Below are positions 9,896 through 19,773 of a stretch of DNA of 64,000 nt, piece by piece. How positions within the stretch are numbered: position 1 is the stretch's first letter; every line of letters begins with the position of its first letter. A program made the position numbers and the translations under genes. Below the pieces are notes generated by a model, which saw nothing but the letters and a program-made list of their open reading frames with translations, was not told the origin of the DNA and made no database searches. This stretch comes from Azoarcus sp. (GTDB lineage: Bacteria > Pseudomonadota > Gammaproteobacteria > Burkholderiales > Rhodocyclaceae): contig DYFV01000011.1 in assembly GCA_020725025.1 (NCBI GenBank), positions 32,810-96,809 on the forward strand. Reading direction: 5' to 3'.

Positions 9896-10536
9896 GAATG
9901 TCGCAGACGCCGATCCGTGGCGCTGCCGAAGAACCGCGCCACGCAACGGTCGAGGCCGCTGCGCGGCGTCTTCTGGATGGCGAGCAGCAGCTCGTGCTCG
10001 ATGCTCGCCAGACCGAAGCGGTGCGCGAGCTCGTCGCCGATGCGCCCGAAGAGGTTGGCGGTCGCCTCGGCATCGGCCAGCGCCCGGTGGTAGCGACCGG
10101 TCAGGGGCAGGCCCAGGGCCGAGACCAGGGTGCCGAGCTTGTGGTTGGGCGCGTCGGGAAAGACGCGGCGCGAGAGCAGCAGGGAGCACACGAACTCCGC
10201 GGGCCGCCGCCGGCCCAGGCGCCCGAGTTCCGCGTCCCAGAAGCGGCGGTCGAAGGCGGCGTTGTGGGCGACCAGAGGGTGCGGGCCCACGAAATCAGCC
10301 GCCTCGGCCATCACCTGGTCAACGGGCGGCGCGGCACGCACCATGGCGTTGGTGATGCCGGTGAGCTGCTCGATCTCCCAGGGCACGCGAACGCCCGCGT
10401 TCATCAGGCTCTGGTAGCGGTCGACCACCTGACCCTCGCGCACCAGCACCACCGCGATCTCGGTGGGCCGCGCCCCGAGCTCGGGCGCCATGCCGGAGGT
10501 TTCGAAGTCGATGACGGCGTGGGTGCGGGGGATCAT
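9892..10536 (-). CDS. DnaQ-like 3'-5' exonuclease
   Basis: This 214-residue protein has the DEDDh exonuclease motifs. ExoI is IDFETSG near the N-terminus, ExoII is HNAAFDRRFWDAEL in the middle and ExoIII is YHRALADAEAT towards the end. It resembles stand-alone relatives of the DNA polymerase III epsilon subunit or of RNase T. The ATG at 10536 places IDFETSG close to the N-terminus; a longer open frame upstream has no homologous character. The true substrate, DNA or RNA, cannot be told. Confidence 0.8.
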   Translation of the reverse strand: MIPRTHAVIDFETSGMAPELGARPTEIAVVLVREGQVVDRYQSLMNAGVRVPWEIEQLTGITNAMVRAAPPVDQVMAEAADFVGPHPLVAHNAAFDRRFWDAELGRLGRRRPAEFVCSLLLSRRVFPDAPNHKLGTLVSALGLPLTGRYHRALADAEATANLFGRIGDELAHRFGLASIEHELLLAIQKTPRSGLDRCVARFFGSATDRRLRHS

Positions 10537-10772
10537 GGGCGTGGGGAGGGTGGCGGGAGGCCGCAGTAGACCAGCACCAGGGAGTCTGTGCAAGCTGGGT
10601 CGGCAAAGCGGGGCCGGCAATGATCACGGCGCCTGCGTTTCGCATGCTTCCTCACGCTCATCGAGCACGGACACTTTCATGTGGACGCCCAATCGGCTTT
10701 CACATGGCCGGATGGAATTCCTGCGCTGGCAGCACCTTGCCCGGGCGTGCTCGACGGCATGAGGCGCAGCCC

Positions 10773-12458
10773 TCAGCGCGCCACCAGCAGGTAGAGCAAC
10801 AGCAGGTTGAGCACCAGCGAGCCGGCCGCGACGAGCTTCAGGCCCAGGGCCGGGTCGCGCTTCATGAGGGGCATGCGGCGCGGCACGGCGAGGGGGCGGT
10901 GGGCGCCCATCTCCAGGGCGAGGAGGAATTCCTCGGCGGTCTCGAAGCGGTCCGCCTTGTCCCGCGCCACCGCCTTCAACAGAACGGCCTCCAGCCACTG
11001 GGGGATGTCGGGGCGGAATCGGCTCGGCGGCACCGGGTCGCCGAAGCGCGGCTTCTGGAAGGGCTCGATCTCGCCATAGGGATACTTGCGGGTGAGCAGG
11101 TGGTAGAGGGTCACGCCCGCCGCGTAGAGGTCGCTCTGCGTGCTCGCCGCCGCGCCGGCGAAGAGCTCCGGGGCCATGTAGCTCGGGGTGCCCGGGTTGT
11201 TGATCTCCTGGAAGCGCTGTTCCTCCTGCCCGTCCGAGGCGGCGACGCCCAGGTCGAGGATGCGCAGCCGTCCCTCGGCGTCGAGGTGTACGTTGTCCGG
11301 CTTGATGTCCCGGTGGACGATGGCGAGCCGGTGCAGGGTGGCGATGCCCTTCAGGAGCTCGATGCCCAGCGCGGCAGCCTCGGTCGGCGCGAAGCGCCGG
11401 CCGGCGTCGAGCCGGGCGCGCAGTGTCGCCCCGTCGTGCCAGCTCATCAGGTAGTAGAGGTGGGCGCGCTGCGGCCAGGCGACGACTTGCGGGAAGCGCG
11501 CGTCCACCACGCGCCGCGCCAGCCACTCCTCGTGGGCGAGCGCGGCGGTGGATGCGGCGTCGTCGGCCTCCGGGCGCAGGGTCTTCATGACGTGGCAGCG
11601 CCCTTCCGCGTCGCGCACCCGGTAGAGCAGGGTCACCCGCGAGGCGTGCAGCACTTCCAGCACGGCCAGCCCGTCGAGCGACTGGCCGGGCTTCAGGAGG
11701 GGCGGCACGGGCAGCGCCGAGAGCCGCGCGATGCTGTCGCGCAGGGCGTCCTTCGGCAGGGCGTCGACCCGCAGCACCAGCGCCGTGCAGTTGTCCTGGC
11801 TGCCGCCCGCCTCGGCCAGCGTGGCGAGCCGGCTCGCGGCCTCCTGCGGGTCCGGCGTCTCGGCGAGCACCGCGGCGATCCTCGCCTCGGAAAGCTGCCC
11901 CCACACCCCGTCGGTGAGCAGCACGAATACGTCGCCTTCCTCCAGCTCGCCGTCGGAGAAGTCCACCGCCACCCGCTGGTCGAGGCCGATCGCGCGGGAG
12001 AGCACGTTGTCGAGCTCGGGATGCTCCCACAAGTGGTCGGTGGTGAGTTTTTCCAGTGTGCGGTCGCGCAGGCGGTAGATGCGCGAGTCGCCGACGTGCG
12101 CCACCGTGTAGCGCCGCCCGCGCAGCACCATCGCGGAGAGGGTCGTGGCCATGCCGGCGGTTTCCCTCGCGCGCGCGCTCTGGGAGTGCAGCCAGCGGTT
12201 GAGGGCGGCGATCACCGTCTCCAGGGAGTGCACCACGCTCCAGGTGTCGGGCGTCGCGTAGTAGTCGGTGAAGAGACCGCGCACGGTGTACTCGGAGGCC
12301 TCCCGCCCGTGGGCATGCCCGCCCAGGCCGTCGGCCACGGCGGCGATCACGCCCTTGGCGTCGAGCTCGGCCCCTTCGGGGGTGACGGCGCCGCAGAAGT
12401 CCTCGTTGCGCGGGCGCGGGCCGGTGAGGGAGGCATGGCCCAGGGTGACACGGATCAT
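10773..12458 (-). CDS. PP2C phosphatase - Ser/Thr protein kinase fusion, membrane-anchored
   Basis: The 561-residue protein begins with a PP2C-type phosphatase domain (about 1-235): RNEDF, ADGLGGHAHG, HVGDSRIYRL, LLTDGVWG and GSQDNCTALVLR. A eukaryotic-type kinase domain (about 260-520) follows, with MKTL lysine, IVHRDIKPDNV, DLG in place of DFG, and GTPSYMAPE. A C-terminal membrane helix (about 537-558) anchors it. Such fusions recur beside nitrate-assimilation genes in betaproteobacteria, so a role in controlling nitrate transport or reductase is plausible but unproven. No target protein is evident from sequence. Confidence 0.88.
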   Translation of the reverse strand: MIRVTLGHASLTGPRPRNEDFCGAVTPEGAELDAKGVIAAVADGLGGHAHGREASEYTVRGLFTDYYATPDTWSVVHSLETVIAALNRWLHSQSARARETAGMATTLSAMVLRGRRYTVAHVGDSRIYRLRDRTLEKLTTDHLWEHPELDNVLSRAIGLDQRVAVDFSDGELEEGDVFVLLTDGVWGQLSEARIAAVLAETPDPQEAASRLATLAEAGGSQDNCTALVLRVDALPKDALRDSIARLSALPVPPLLKPGQSLDGLAVLEVLHASRVTLLYRVRDAEGRCHVMKTLRPEADDAASTAALAHEEWLARRVVDARFPQVVAWPQRAHLYYLMSWHDGATLRARLDAGRRFAPTEAAALGIELLKGIATLHRLAIVHRDIKPDNVHLDAEGRLRILDLGVAASDGQEEQRFQEINNPGTPSYMAPELFAGAAASTQSDLYAAGVTLYHLLTRKYPYGEIEPFQKPRFGDPVPPSRFRPDIPQWLEAVLLKAVARDKADRFETAEEFLLALEMGAHRPLAVPRRMPLMKRDPALGLKLVAAGSLVLNLLLLYLLVAR

Positions 12459-12541
12459 GTTCGTCCGGGGGTCGAGGCGGAAGCCGAGAGTGTGACGCGG
12501 TCCGGCGTCCGACTCAAACCGCCCGAGGGCGTCCGCACGGG

Positions 12542-15436
12542 TCAGGGGGCGGTGGCGCCTCCGCTCGCGGCTGCCGCGCCGCCCCTGGGGCGTGTCCGGT
12601 ACCAGGACTCGAAATCCCGTGCAGGGATGGGGCGGCAGTAGTGGAAGCCTTGCCCGTGGCGGCAGCGGCGCGTCTTGAGCAGTTCAGCGATTTCGCTGGA
12701 CTCGATCCCCTCGGCAATGATCTCCAGCCCCAGCGTGTCGCCCAGCGCGATGATTGCATCGGCGATGGCGAGGCTGGCCGGGTCGCGGTCGAGGTTGCGC
12801 ACGAAGGACTGGTCCACCTTGAGGATGTCGATCGGCAGCCACCGGAGGTAGCTCAGGCTGGAGTAGCCCGTGCCGAAGTCGTCCAGCGCCACCTTCACAC
12901 CCAGGTTCCGCAGGGAGTGCAGGGTGGCGGCCGCCTCCTCGACGTTCTTCATGACGATGCTCTCCGTCACCTCGATGTGCAGGTCGGCGGGTGCGAGCCC
13001 GCCTGTCTCCAGCGCCTCGCACAGGTTGGCGTAGAAGCTCTTCTGCCGGAACTGGGTGGGCGAGACGTTCACCGCCACCGGGAAGGCCGGCAGGCCGTTC
13101 GCCTGCCACGCCCGCTTCTGCCGGCATGCCTCGCGCAGCACCCAGGCGCCCAGGGGCGGCATGAAGCCTGCCGTCTCCGCCACGGGCACGAAGCGGTCGG
13201 GCCCGATCCCCATGGCGGGCCAACGCAGCAGCGCTTCGGCGCCCACCACCGATTCGCTCTCGGTGTTCACTATGGGCTGGTAGAAGAGGACGAACTCCAT
13301 GTCGTCGAGGCCGCGCTTCAGGCGGTTCTCGATACGCAGGGCTTCCGTCACCCGCGCATTGAGCTCCGGGCGGAAGAACTGGAAGTTGTTGCGGCCGGCC
13401 TCCTTGGCATGGAACATCGCGGTGTCGGCGTTCTTGATGAGCTCGTCGATGGTCCCGCCGTCCTGCGGGTAGAGCGCGACGCCGATGCTGGGCGAGATCT
13501 CCAGCGTGAGACCGTCCACCTGGCATGGCTCTTCCAGGGAGGAAAGGATCTTCGAGGCGACCCGCATCGGGTCGCCGTCGCCCTGGATGTGCGGGAGCAC
13601 CGCGAGGAATTCGTCGCCCCCCAGCCGGCCCACCAGGTCCTCGCCGCGCACGCAGGCGCAAAGCCGGCCCGCGATTTCCTTGAGCACGTCGTCGCCCACG
13701 TCGTGCCCGTAGGTGTCGTTGATCGGTTTGAACCGGTCGAGGTCGACGAAGAGCACTGCCACTCGTACCCCGCTGCGGCTGGCAGCGGCGAGCAGGCGCT
13801 CGCCGAACTCGTAGATGAGGGCACGGTTGGGCAGACCGGTGAGCGGGTCGTGCTGGGACGCCTGGCGGATCCGTTCCTCGGCTTCCTTGCGTTCCGTGAT
13901 GTCTATATGGGTCCCCGACAGCTTGACGGTCCTGCCCGCCTCGTCGCGATGGGGAACGGTCCGCGACAGGATCCAGCGGTAGCTGCCGTCCTTGTGACGC
14001 AGTCGATACTCGAACTGGTCGTGGTGCGTGCCGGCCGCTTGGACGAGCTGCCCGACCCGCGAGAGCACGAAGTCCTTGTCGTCGGGGTGCAGGCGCGATT
14101 CCCAGCTGTCGTAGCGATCGGGCAGCTCCCCGTCCTCGAAGCCGAGGTGCCGCTTCCACTCGGGCGAGTAGAAGATCCTGCCGGTCACCAGGTCGTGCTC
14201 CCAGTAGCCCACCTGCGCGAGCGAGGTGGCCAGCTGCAACCGGCCCTGCAACTCACGGACCCGTTGCTCGCCCTCGATCCGCTCGGTGATGTCGCTCGCC
14301 ACCACGTTGAAGAAGCGCGTGCCGCCGCGATCGCCGCGTGCCGTGGAGATGGTGCTCTGGCCCCAGATGTACGATCCGTCCTTGAGGAGATAGCGCTTGT
14401 CGAGCTGGAAGGCGTCGAGCTCGCCGCGGCCCATGCGCTCGAGCACGCCGGCGACGCGGTCGGCGTCGTCGGGGTGGGTCAGCTCGCGGAAGTGCTTGCC
14501 GATCATTTCTTCCGGCGCATACCCCAGCATCTGGGCGAATTTGCGGTTGGCGCGCAGGCAGAAGCCGTCGGGCGAAAAATGGGCCATGCCGACCGCCGCC
14601 TGCTCGAAGGTGGCGCGAAAGCGTGCCTCGCTCTCCCGCTCGGCCCGCTGCGCCTCCATCTGCGCCGTGATGTCGCGATCGGTGCCCGAGACGCGCAGGG
14701 GCCGGCCCTCGGCGTCGCGCTCCACGATCTTGCCGCGCGCCTGCAGCCACTTCCACGTTCCCGTCTTGGTGTGCAGGCGAAAATCGACCTCGAAGGCCGG
14801 CGAGTGCCCCTCGAGATGGCAGCGCCAGGCCGCGGTCATGGCCGGGCGGTCGTCCGGATGGACCAGCGCCTCCCAGGCCTCGGCGCAAGCCTCGATCTCG
14901 TCGGGCCCGTAGCCGAGCAGTGCGGGGAAGTCGCCGGCGTACTCCAGCCGCATGTCGTGCAGGTCAAGCTCCCAGAAGTAAAGCTCGGCGCCCTCCAGGG
15001 CGAGCTCCAGGCGCCGTTCGCTGGCGCGCAGCCGCTCCTCGGTTTCGTGCGCGTCGGTGATGTCCACCATCAGGCCGCGCAGCGCTACCGGTTCGCCGTT
15101 CTCCACGACTACCGTGATGATGTCGCGCATCCAGACGGTGTGCCCATCGGCGGCGATCATCCGGTACTGAAGGTCGTGGCCCCGGCAGGCCCGGGTCTCG
15201 GCGAGGCAGGTGGCGAGCGTCGGATCGCGATCTTCGGGATGCAGCTGCCGGAGCCAGACGCTGGGCGTCTCGAACCAGGCGGAGAGGGGGTAGCCGAGGA
15301 TGCGCTCCGCCTGGGGGCTCACGTAGGTGAAGCTGAAGCTGGCGACGTCGAGCTCCCAGATGATGCCGTCGATGGAGTTGACGAGCTTCTCGAAGCTGCC
15401 CTGTACCGATCGGGGGGATGCGTTCGGGTCGTTCAT
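12542..15436 (-). CDS. Multi-PAS GGDEF-EAL cyclic di-GMP signalling protein
   Basis: This 964-residue cytoplasmic protein has four PAS/PAC repeats (about residues 13-135, 140-265, 270-395, 400-520), each ending in the DIT-type PAC signature. A GGDEF domain (about 525-695, GRLGGDEFLAVL) and an EAL domain (about 705-955, [23 protein letters not shown]) follow. Both active sites are intact. No membrane helix is seen. The start MNDPNAS at 15436 is preferred because the open frame further upstream looks like leader sequence. It is divergent from the U32 gene at 15608. Confidence 0.88.
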   Translation of the reverse strand: MNDPNASPRSVQGSFEKLVNSIDGIIWELDVASFSFTYVSPQAERILGYPLSAWFETPSVWLRQLHPEDRDPTLATCLAETRACRGHDLQYRMIAADGHTVWMRDIITVVVENGEPVALRGLMVDITDAHETEERLRASERRLELALEGAELYFWELDLHDMRLEYAGDFPALLGYGPDEIEACAEAWEALVHPDDRPAMTAAWRCHLEGHSPAFEVDFRLHTKTGTWKWLQARGKIVERDAEGRPLRVSGTDRDITAQMEAQRAERESEARFRATFEQAAVGMAHFSPDGFCLRANRKFAQMLGYAPEEMIGKHFRELTHPDDADRVAGVLERMGRGELDAFQLDKRYLLKDGSYIWGQSTISTARGDRGGTRFFNVVASDITERIEGEQRVRELQGRLQLATSLAQVGYWEHDLVTGRIFYSPEWKRHLGFEDGELPDRYDSWESRLHPDDKDFVLSRVGQLVQAAGTHHDQFEYRLRHKDGSYRWILSRTVPHRDEAGRTVKLSGTHIDITERKEAEERIRQASQHDPLTGLPNRALIYEFGERLLAAASRSGVRVAVLFVDLDRFKPINDTYGHDVGDDVLKEIAGRLCACVRGEDLVGRLGGDEFLAVLPHIQGDGDPMRVASKILSSLEEPCQVDGLTLEISPSIGVALYPQDGGTIDELIKNADTAMFHAKEAGRNNFQFFRPELNARVTEALRIENRLKRGLDDMEFVLFYQPIVNTESESVVGAEALLRWPAMGIGPDRFVPVAETAGFMPPLGAWVLREACRQKRAWQANGLPAFPVAVNVSPTQFRQKSFYANLCEALETGGLAPADLHIEVTESIVMKNVEEAAATLHSLRNLGVKVALDDFGTGYSSLSYLRWLPIDILKVDQSFVRNLDRDPASLAIADAIIALGDTLGLEIIAEGIESSEIAELLKTRRCRHGQGFHYCRPIPARDFESWYRTRPRGGAAAASGGATAP

Positions 15437-15607
15437 CGGTGTGGGGCCGTGCGGGTGCGGCCTGCGGATCCGGAAATAGCCCTCTTCGACCTGTGGAAGG
15501 GAAGGCAGGTTCGGCCTGGATTTCCAGTCGTTTCGCTGACTGGCCCCCATGGCGGACGAAGGAAGCGCTGCGCTATATTGCCTCTCCTCGCACTTCCGGC
15601 CTCAGCA

Positions 15608-17497
15608 ATGACCGTTCCCCGCAAACCCCTCGAACTGCTCGCGCCCGCCCGCAACGCGGACTTCGGCATCGAGGCCGTGATCCACGGTGCCGACGCCGTC
15701 TACATCGGCGGGCCGGCCTTCGGTGCCCGGGCGGGGGCCGGCAACGACGTGGCCGACATCGCCCGGCTCGCCGACTTCGCCCATCGCTATCACGCCAGGG
15801 TCTTCGTGGCGGTGAACACCATCCTGCGCGACGACGAGCTGGAAGACGCACGCCGCGTCGTCCGGCAGGTCTACGAGGCCGGAGCCGATGCGCTGATCGT
15901 GCAGGACATGGGTCTGCTGGAGCTGGACCTGCCGCCCATCGAGCTGCATGCGAGTACCCAGACCGACATCCGCAGCGTCGCCAAGGCGCGCTTCCTCGAC
16001 CAGGTGGGCTTCTCCCAGATCGTGCTCGCGCGCGAGCTCTCCCTCGACCAGATCCGCAAGATCGCCGACGCCACCGGCTGCCGCCTGGAGTTCTTCGTGC
16101 ACGGGGCCCTGTGCGTGAGCTACAGCGGGCAGTGCTACATCAGCCACGCCCACACCGGGCGCAGCGCCAACCGCGGCGAATGCTCCCAGGCCTGCCGCCT
16201 CCCCTACGATCTCGCCGACCAGGAGGGGCGCCTCGTCGCCCAGGACAAGCACCTCCTGTCCATGAAGGACAACGACCAGAGCGCCAACCTGCGCGCGCTG
16301 GTGGAGGCGGGCGTAGGCTCGTTCAAGATCGAGGGGCGGCTGAAGGATCTCGCCTACGTCAAGAACATCACGGCCCACTACCGCCAGCTTCTCGACGCCA
16401 TCCTCGAGGAGACACCCGGCAACCGGCGCGCCTCCTCCGGGCGCAGCAGCTTCCTGTTCACCCCGCGCCCGGAAAAGACCTTCAACCGCGGCGCCACCGA
16501 CTACTTCGTGAACGGCCGCCACGCCGACATCGGTGCCTTCGAGACGCCGAGCTTCGCCGGGTCGCCCATCGGGCGGGTGCTTCGGCGCGGCCCGGGATGG
16601 TTCGAGGTGGAAAGCAGCGAGCCGCTCAACAACGGGGACGGGCTCGCCTACTTCGAGGCCGGCCAGGAGCTCGCCGGCCTGCGGGTGAACACCGCGCAGA
16701 AGATCGGGCGCGTGTGGCGCTGCACGCCCAACGGGATGCCCGAGGATCTCGTTCCCGGGACCGAGCTTTACCGCAACCGCGACCAGGCCTTCGAGCGCGC
16801 CCTGGAGAAGAAGTCCGCCGAGCGCCGCGTGGCGGTCAGGCTTCACCTGGCGGAGACGGCCGAGGGTTTCGCGCTGACCCTGTGCGACGAGGACGGCGTG
16901 AGCGCCACCGCGAGCCTCGCCCACGGGAAGGAGGCCGCGCAGAATCCGGAGCGGGCGCTCGCCACCCTGCGCGAGCACCTCCTGAAGCTCGGCAACACCA
17001 TGTTCGCCGCCGAGGAAGTCGAGCTCGCCCTGTCGGCGCCCTGGTTCCTGCCCGCCGGCGCCATCAACGCGCTGCGCCGCGAGGCGGTCGCGCGGCTGGA
17101 GGCGGCACGGCTCGCGGCCCACGTCCGCGCGCCGCGCAAGGCGCCGGCGGAGCCGCCCGCCCAGTATCCGGAGGAGGCGCTCAGCTACCTGGGCAACGTG
17201 TACAACGAGAAGGCGCGGGCCTTCTACATGCGCCACGGCGTTCGCCTCATCGACGCCGCCTACGAGGCGAACGGGGAAAAGGGCGAGGTGTCGCTGATGA
17301 TCACCAAGCACTGCCTGCGCTACAGCTTTAACCTCTGCCCCAAGGAGGTGAAGGGCATCCGCCCCGATCCGATGACCCTGATGCACGGCAAGGACAGGCT
17401 CACCCTGCGTTTCGACTGCAAGAAGTGCGAGATGCACGTCGTGGGCCGGCTCAGGAAGTCGCGGCCGGTGATGCTCGTGCCGGCTGCGGATCGCTGA
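15608..17497 (+). CDS. rlhA: U32 family protein, probable 23S rRNA hydroxylation factor RlhA
   Basis: This 629-residue protein starts with LELLAPARN and contains the U32 signature FFVHGALCVSYSGQCYISH (about residues 161-179), followed by conserved cysteines in GECSQACRLPY and later CKKCEMH. Length and domain order match the large U32 members (YdcP/RlhA in E. coli), which are needed for hydroxylation of 23S rRNA C2501. Smaller U32 relatives act in ubiquinone synthesis (UbiU/UbiV) but are about half this length. The ATG at 15608 is the first reasonable start. Confidence 0.8.
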   Translation: MTVPRKPLELLAPARNADFGIEAVIHGADAVYIGGPAFGARAGAGNDVADIARLADFAHRYHARVFVAVNTILRDDELEDARRVVRQVYEAGADALIVQDMGLLELDLPPIELHASTQTDIRSVAKARFLDQVGFSQIVLARELSLDQIRKIADATGCRLEFFVHGALCVSYSGQCYISHAHTGRSANRGECSQACRLPYDLADQEGRLVAQDKHLLSMKDNDQSANLRALVEAGVGSFKIEGRLKDLAYVKNITAHYRQLLDAILEETPGNRRASSGRSSFLFTPRPEKTFNRGATDYFVNGRHADIGAFETPSFAGSPIGRVLRRGPGWFEVESSEPLNNGDGLAYFEAGQELAGLRVNTAQKIGRVWRCTPNGMPEDLVPGTELYRNRDQAFERALEKKSAERRVAVRLHLAETAEGFALTLCDEDGVSATASLAHGKEAAQNPERALATLREHLLKLGNTMFAAEEVELALSAPWFLPAGAINALRREAVARLEAARLAAHVRAPRKAPAEPPAQYPEEALSYLGNVYNEKARAFYMRHGVRLIDAAYEANGEKGEVSLMITKHCLRYSFNLCPKEVKGIRPDPMTLMHGKDRLTLRFDCKKCEMHVVGRLRKSRPVMLVPAADR

Positions 17498-17743
17498 CCC
17501 TTTCCGCCGCCGGGCGGTGCAAGGGCTACACCGGCGGGCAGGAACTACCTGCGCGGCCGGCCGACGGCGGTGGGCTGCGCCCCCGTTCTTCCCGCAGCCG
17601 CGGGAACGCCGAATGCATGTCCCCGGCCTCGAGCGACAACCCCCGCTCGCCAGCTGTCCCGCCGGAACCGCTGTCCGGATCGCGGCATCGATGGAGGCCT
17701 TCCCCGCGCGTCCGACGCTGGCAACTTGGTATAGGAGCGAGAC

Positions 17744-18397
17744 ATGCGTAGAGCGAGCCCCCATTTCCTGCCGGCCACCCTCGTCGTGGCCGGCCTGGCC
17801 CTGCCGACGGGCGTCACGAGCGCCGCCAGCGCCGAGGCGCTGCAACCCCCCATGCTGCCCCTGCTGGTGCAGGCAGGCGAGACCGCGCGCGGCACGGCCA
17901 AGTCGGGCCAGGCCTCCCTGTCCGAATCCGCCCGCAAGTTCGTCGAGGAGGCTGGCAAGAGCAACCTGCTCGAGATCCAGCTGGGTCAGGTGGCCGACAA
18001 CAAGGCCCAGTCCGACCGCGTCAAGCAGTTCGGTCAGCAGATGGTCAAGGACCACGCCAAGGCCGACGCCCAGCTCGTGGAGGTGGTCGAGCCGATGGGC
18101 ATCAAGGTGGCCAAGCAGCTCGACGAGCAGGGCAAGCAGAAGGTCGAGCGCCTGCGCAAGCTCGAGGGCCGGGAGTTCGACGAGGCCTACATGGAGGAGA
18201 TGGTCCAGGCCCACCAGAAGGACATCGAGTCCTTCCGCAAGCAGGCCGAGGGCGGCGACAACCCGAAACTCAAGGAGTACGCCGAGAACACCCTGCCCGT
18301 GCTGGAGGAACACCTGAAGCAGGCGAAGGAGATCTCCGAGACGATGCAGGGCGGCGCGGCGGGACGTGCCGGCCCGGATGCGCCTGCCGGCCGCTGA
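17744..18397 (+). CDS. DUF4142 (ferritin-like) secreted protein
   Basis: This 217-residue protein has an N-terminal signal peptide of about 30 residues. A mostly helical domain follows (about 60-200) of the DUF4142 type: EAGKSNLLEIQLGQVA, VKQFGQQMVKDHAKA, FDEAYMEEMVQAHQKDI and YAENTLPVLEEHLKQAKE. The regularly spaced His and Glu residues suggest a ferritin-like four-helix bundle, but its function is unknown. A GGAGCGAG element precedes the ATG. About 245 bp upstream hold no other recognisable gene. Confidence 0.8.
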   Translation: MRRASPHFLPATLVVAGLALPTGVTSAASAEALQPPMLPLLVQAGETARGTAKSGQASLSESARKFVEEAGKSNLLEIQLGQVADNKAQSDRVKQFGQQMVKDHAKADAQLVEVVEPMGIKVAKQLDEQGKQKVERLRKLEGREFDEAYMEEMVQAHQKDIESFRKQAEGGDNPKLKEYAENTLPVLEEHLKQAKEISETMQGGAAGRAGPDAPAGR

Positions 18398-18460
18398 AGC
18401 GGCGGCGGCCGCCTGCGAAGACGGCCGCCCGTGCGCGCCCCGAGGGCGGGGCGCCGGTCC

Positions 18461-19675
18461 TCAGATCTTCGCGCTGGTGAGGTGAGGCGCGCCCCAGGTG
18501 GTGCGCCAGCGCTTCTTTACGCCGGTGAGCCCCGCGAGCGCAAGCACCGCCAGGCAGGCGAAGATCAGGAAGCCCGCCTGGTAGCTGCCGGTGAGCTCGC
18601 GGGAGTAGCCGAGGCTGGAGGCGAGGTAGAAGCCGCCCACCCCGCCGGCCATGCCCACCAGGCCGGTCATCACGCCGATCTCGCGCCGGAAGCGCTGCGG
18701 CACGAGCTGGAACACCGCGCCGTTGCCCATGCCCAGCGCCAGCATGGCCCCGACGAACACGACCAGCGCCATCCACGCCGACGGTAGCCCGACGCTCACC
18801 AGGGCGAGGAAGACCGCGGCGAGCAGGTACATCACCGTGAGCGACTTCACCCCGCCCACCCGGTCGGCCACGTTGCCGCCCACCGGGCGCACCAGGGAGC
18901 CGGCGAACACGCAGGCCGCGGTGAAGTAGCCGGCGGTCTTGGGGTCCAGCCCGTACTGGGTGTTGAAGTAGATCACCAGGGAGGAGGCGAGGCCCACGAA
19001 GCCGCCGAAGGTGACCGAGTAGAAGAACATGAACCACCACGCGTCCCGGTCCTTCAGCACCTTCATGTACTCCGCGAAGGACTTGGGCGGCGGCGCGTCC
19101 GGGGCATCCTTGGCCACCACCACGAAGAACACCAGCACCAGCACGAGCGGGACGAGGGCGATGCCGAACACGCTGGTCCAACCGTAGGCGGCGGCGAGCC
19201 CCGGCGCCAGCAGCGCGGCGAAGGCGGTGCCGGAGTTGCCGGCACCGGCGATGCCCATCGCCGTGCCCTGGTGCTCGGGCGGATACCAGCGCGAGGCGAG
19301 CGGCAGCGCCGCGGCGAAGGAGGCCCCGGCCACCCCGAGGAAGAGCCCCAGCACCAGCGTCTGCTCGTAGCTGTGGATGCCGAACAGCCACGCCCAGGCG
19401 AGGGCGGCGATGACCACCACCTGACCGATGATGGCCGCGCGCTTGGGCGAGAGGCGGTCTACCAGCACGCCCATGACGATGCGCAGCAGCGCCCCGGCGA
19501 GCACCGGGGTGGCGACCATGAGGCCCTTCTGCGCGTGGGAAAGCCCCAGGTCGTTGGCGATGCCCACGCCCAGCGGGCCCAGGATCACCCACACCATGAA
19601 GGCGAGGTCGAAGTAAAGGAAGGCGGCGATCAGCGTGGGCGTGTGCCCGGCCTTCAGGAAGGATTTGGAGAGCAT
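18461..19675 (-). CDS. narK: Nitrate/nitrite MFS transporter (NarK/NasA type)
   Basis: This 404-residue, about 12-helix inner-membrane protein of the nitrate-nitrite porter family carries both nitrate-signature stretches: GIAGAGNSGTAFAALLAPG and GMAGGVGGFYLASSLGYS. The loop LVDRLSPKRAAIIGQ fits the MFS motif between helices 2 and 3. It is the last gene of nirB-nirD-narK, 98 bp after nirD, so nitrate uptake or nitrite export is co-expressed with nitrite reduction. Together with NrtABC the cell has both an active high-affinity and a secondary transporter. Confidence 0.9.
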   Translation of the reverse strand: MLSKSFLKAGHTPTLIAAFLYFDLAFMVWVILGPLGVGIANDLGLSHAQKGLMVATPVLAGALLRIVMGVLVDRLSPKRAAIIGQVVVIAALAWAWLFGIHSYEQTLVLGLFLGVAGASFAAALPLASRWYPPEHQGTAMGIAGAGNSGTAFAALLAPGLAAAYGWTSVFGIALVPLVLVLVFFVVVAKDAPDAPPPKSFAEYMKVLKDRDAWWFMFFYSVTFGGFVGLASSLVIYFNTQYGLDPKTAGYFTAACVFAGSLVRPVGGNVADRVGGVKSLTVMYLLAAVFLALVSVGLPSAWMALVVFVGAMLALGMGNGAVFQLVPQRFRREIGVMTGLVGMAGGVGGFYLASSLGYSRELTGSYQAGFLIFACLAVLALAGLTGVKKRWRTTWGAPHLTSAKI

Positions 19676-19773
19676 GGCTGTGGATTCGCGTGTGGATGCC
19701 CGCCGTCGGGCGCGAATCGCGCCCGACGGCGGCACATCGGATTGGACCGGAAAAGCGGGACTTCGGCGTGCCC

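Noticed and set aside
12641..15600. Plus-strand open frame running into the U32 gene, suggesting a 1618-residue fusion
   Set aside because: The first two thirds are antisense to the PAS-GGDEF-EAL gene; recognisable U32 sequence starts only at 15608.
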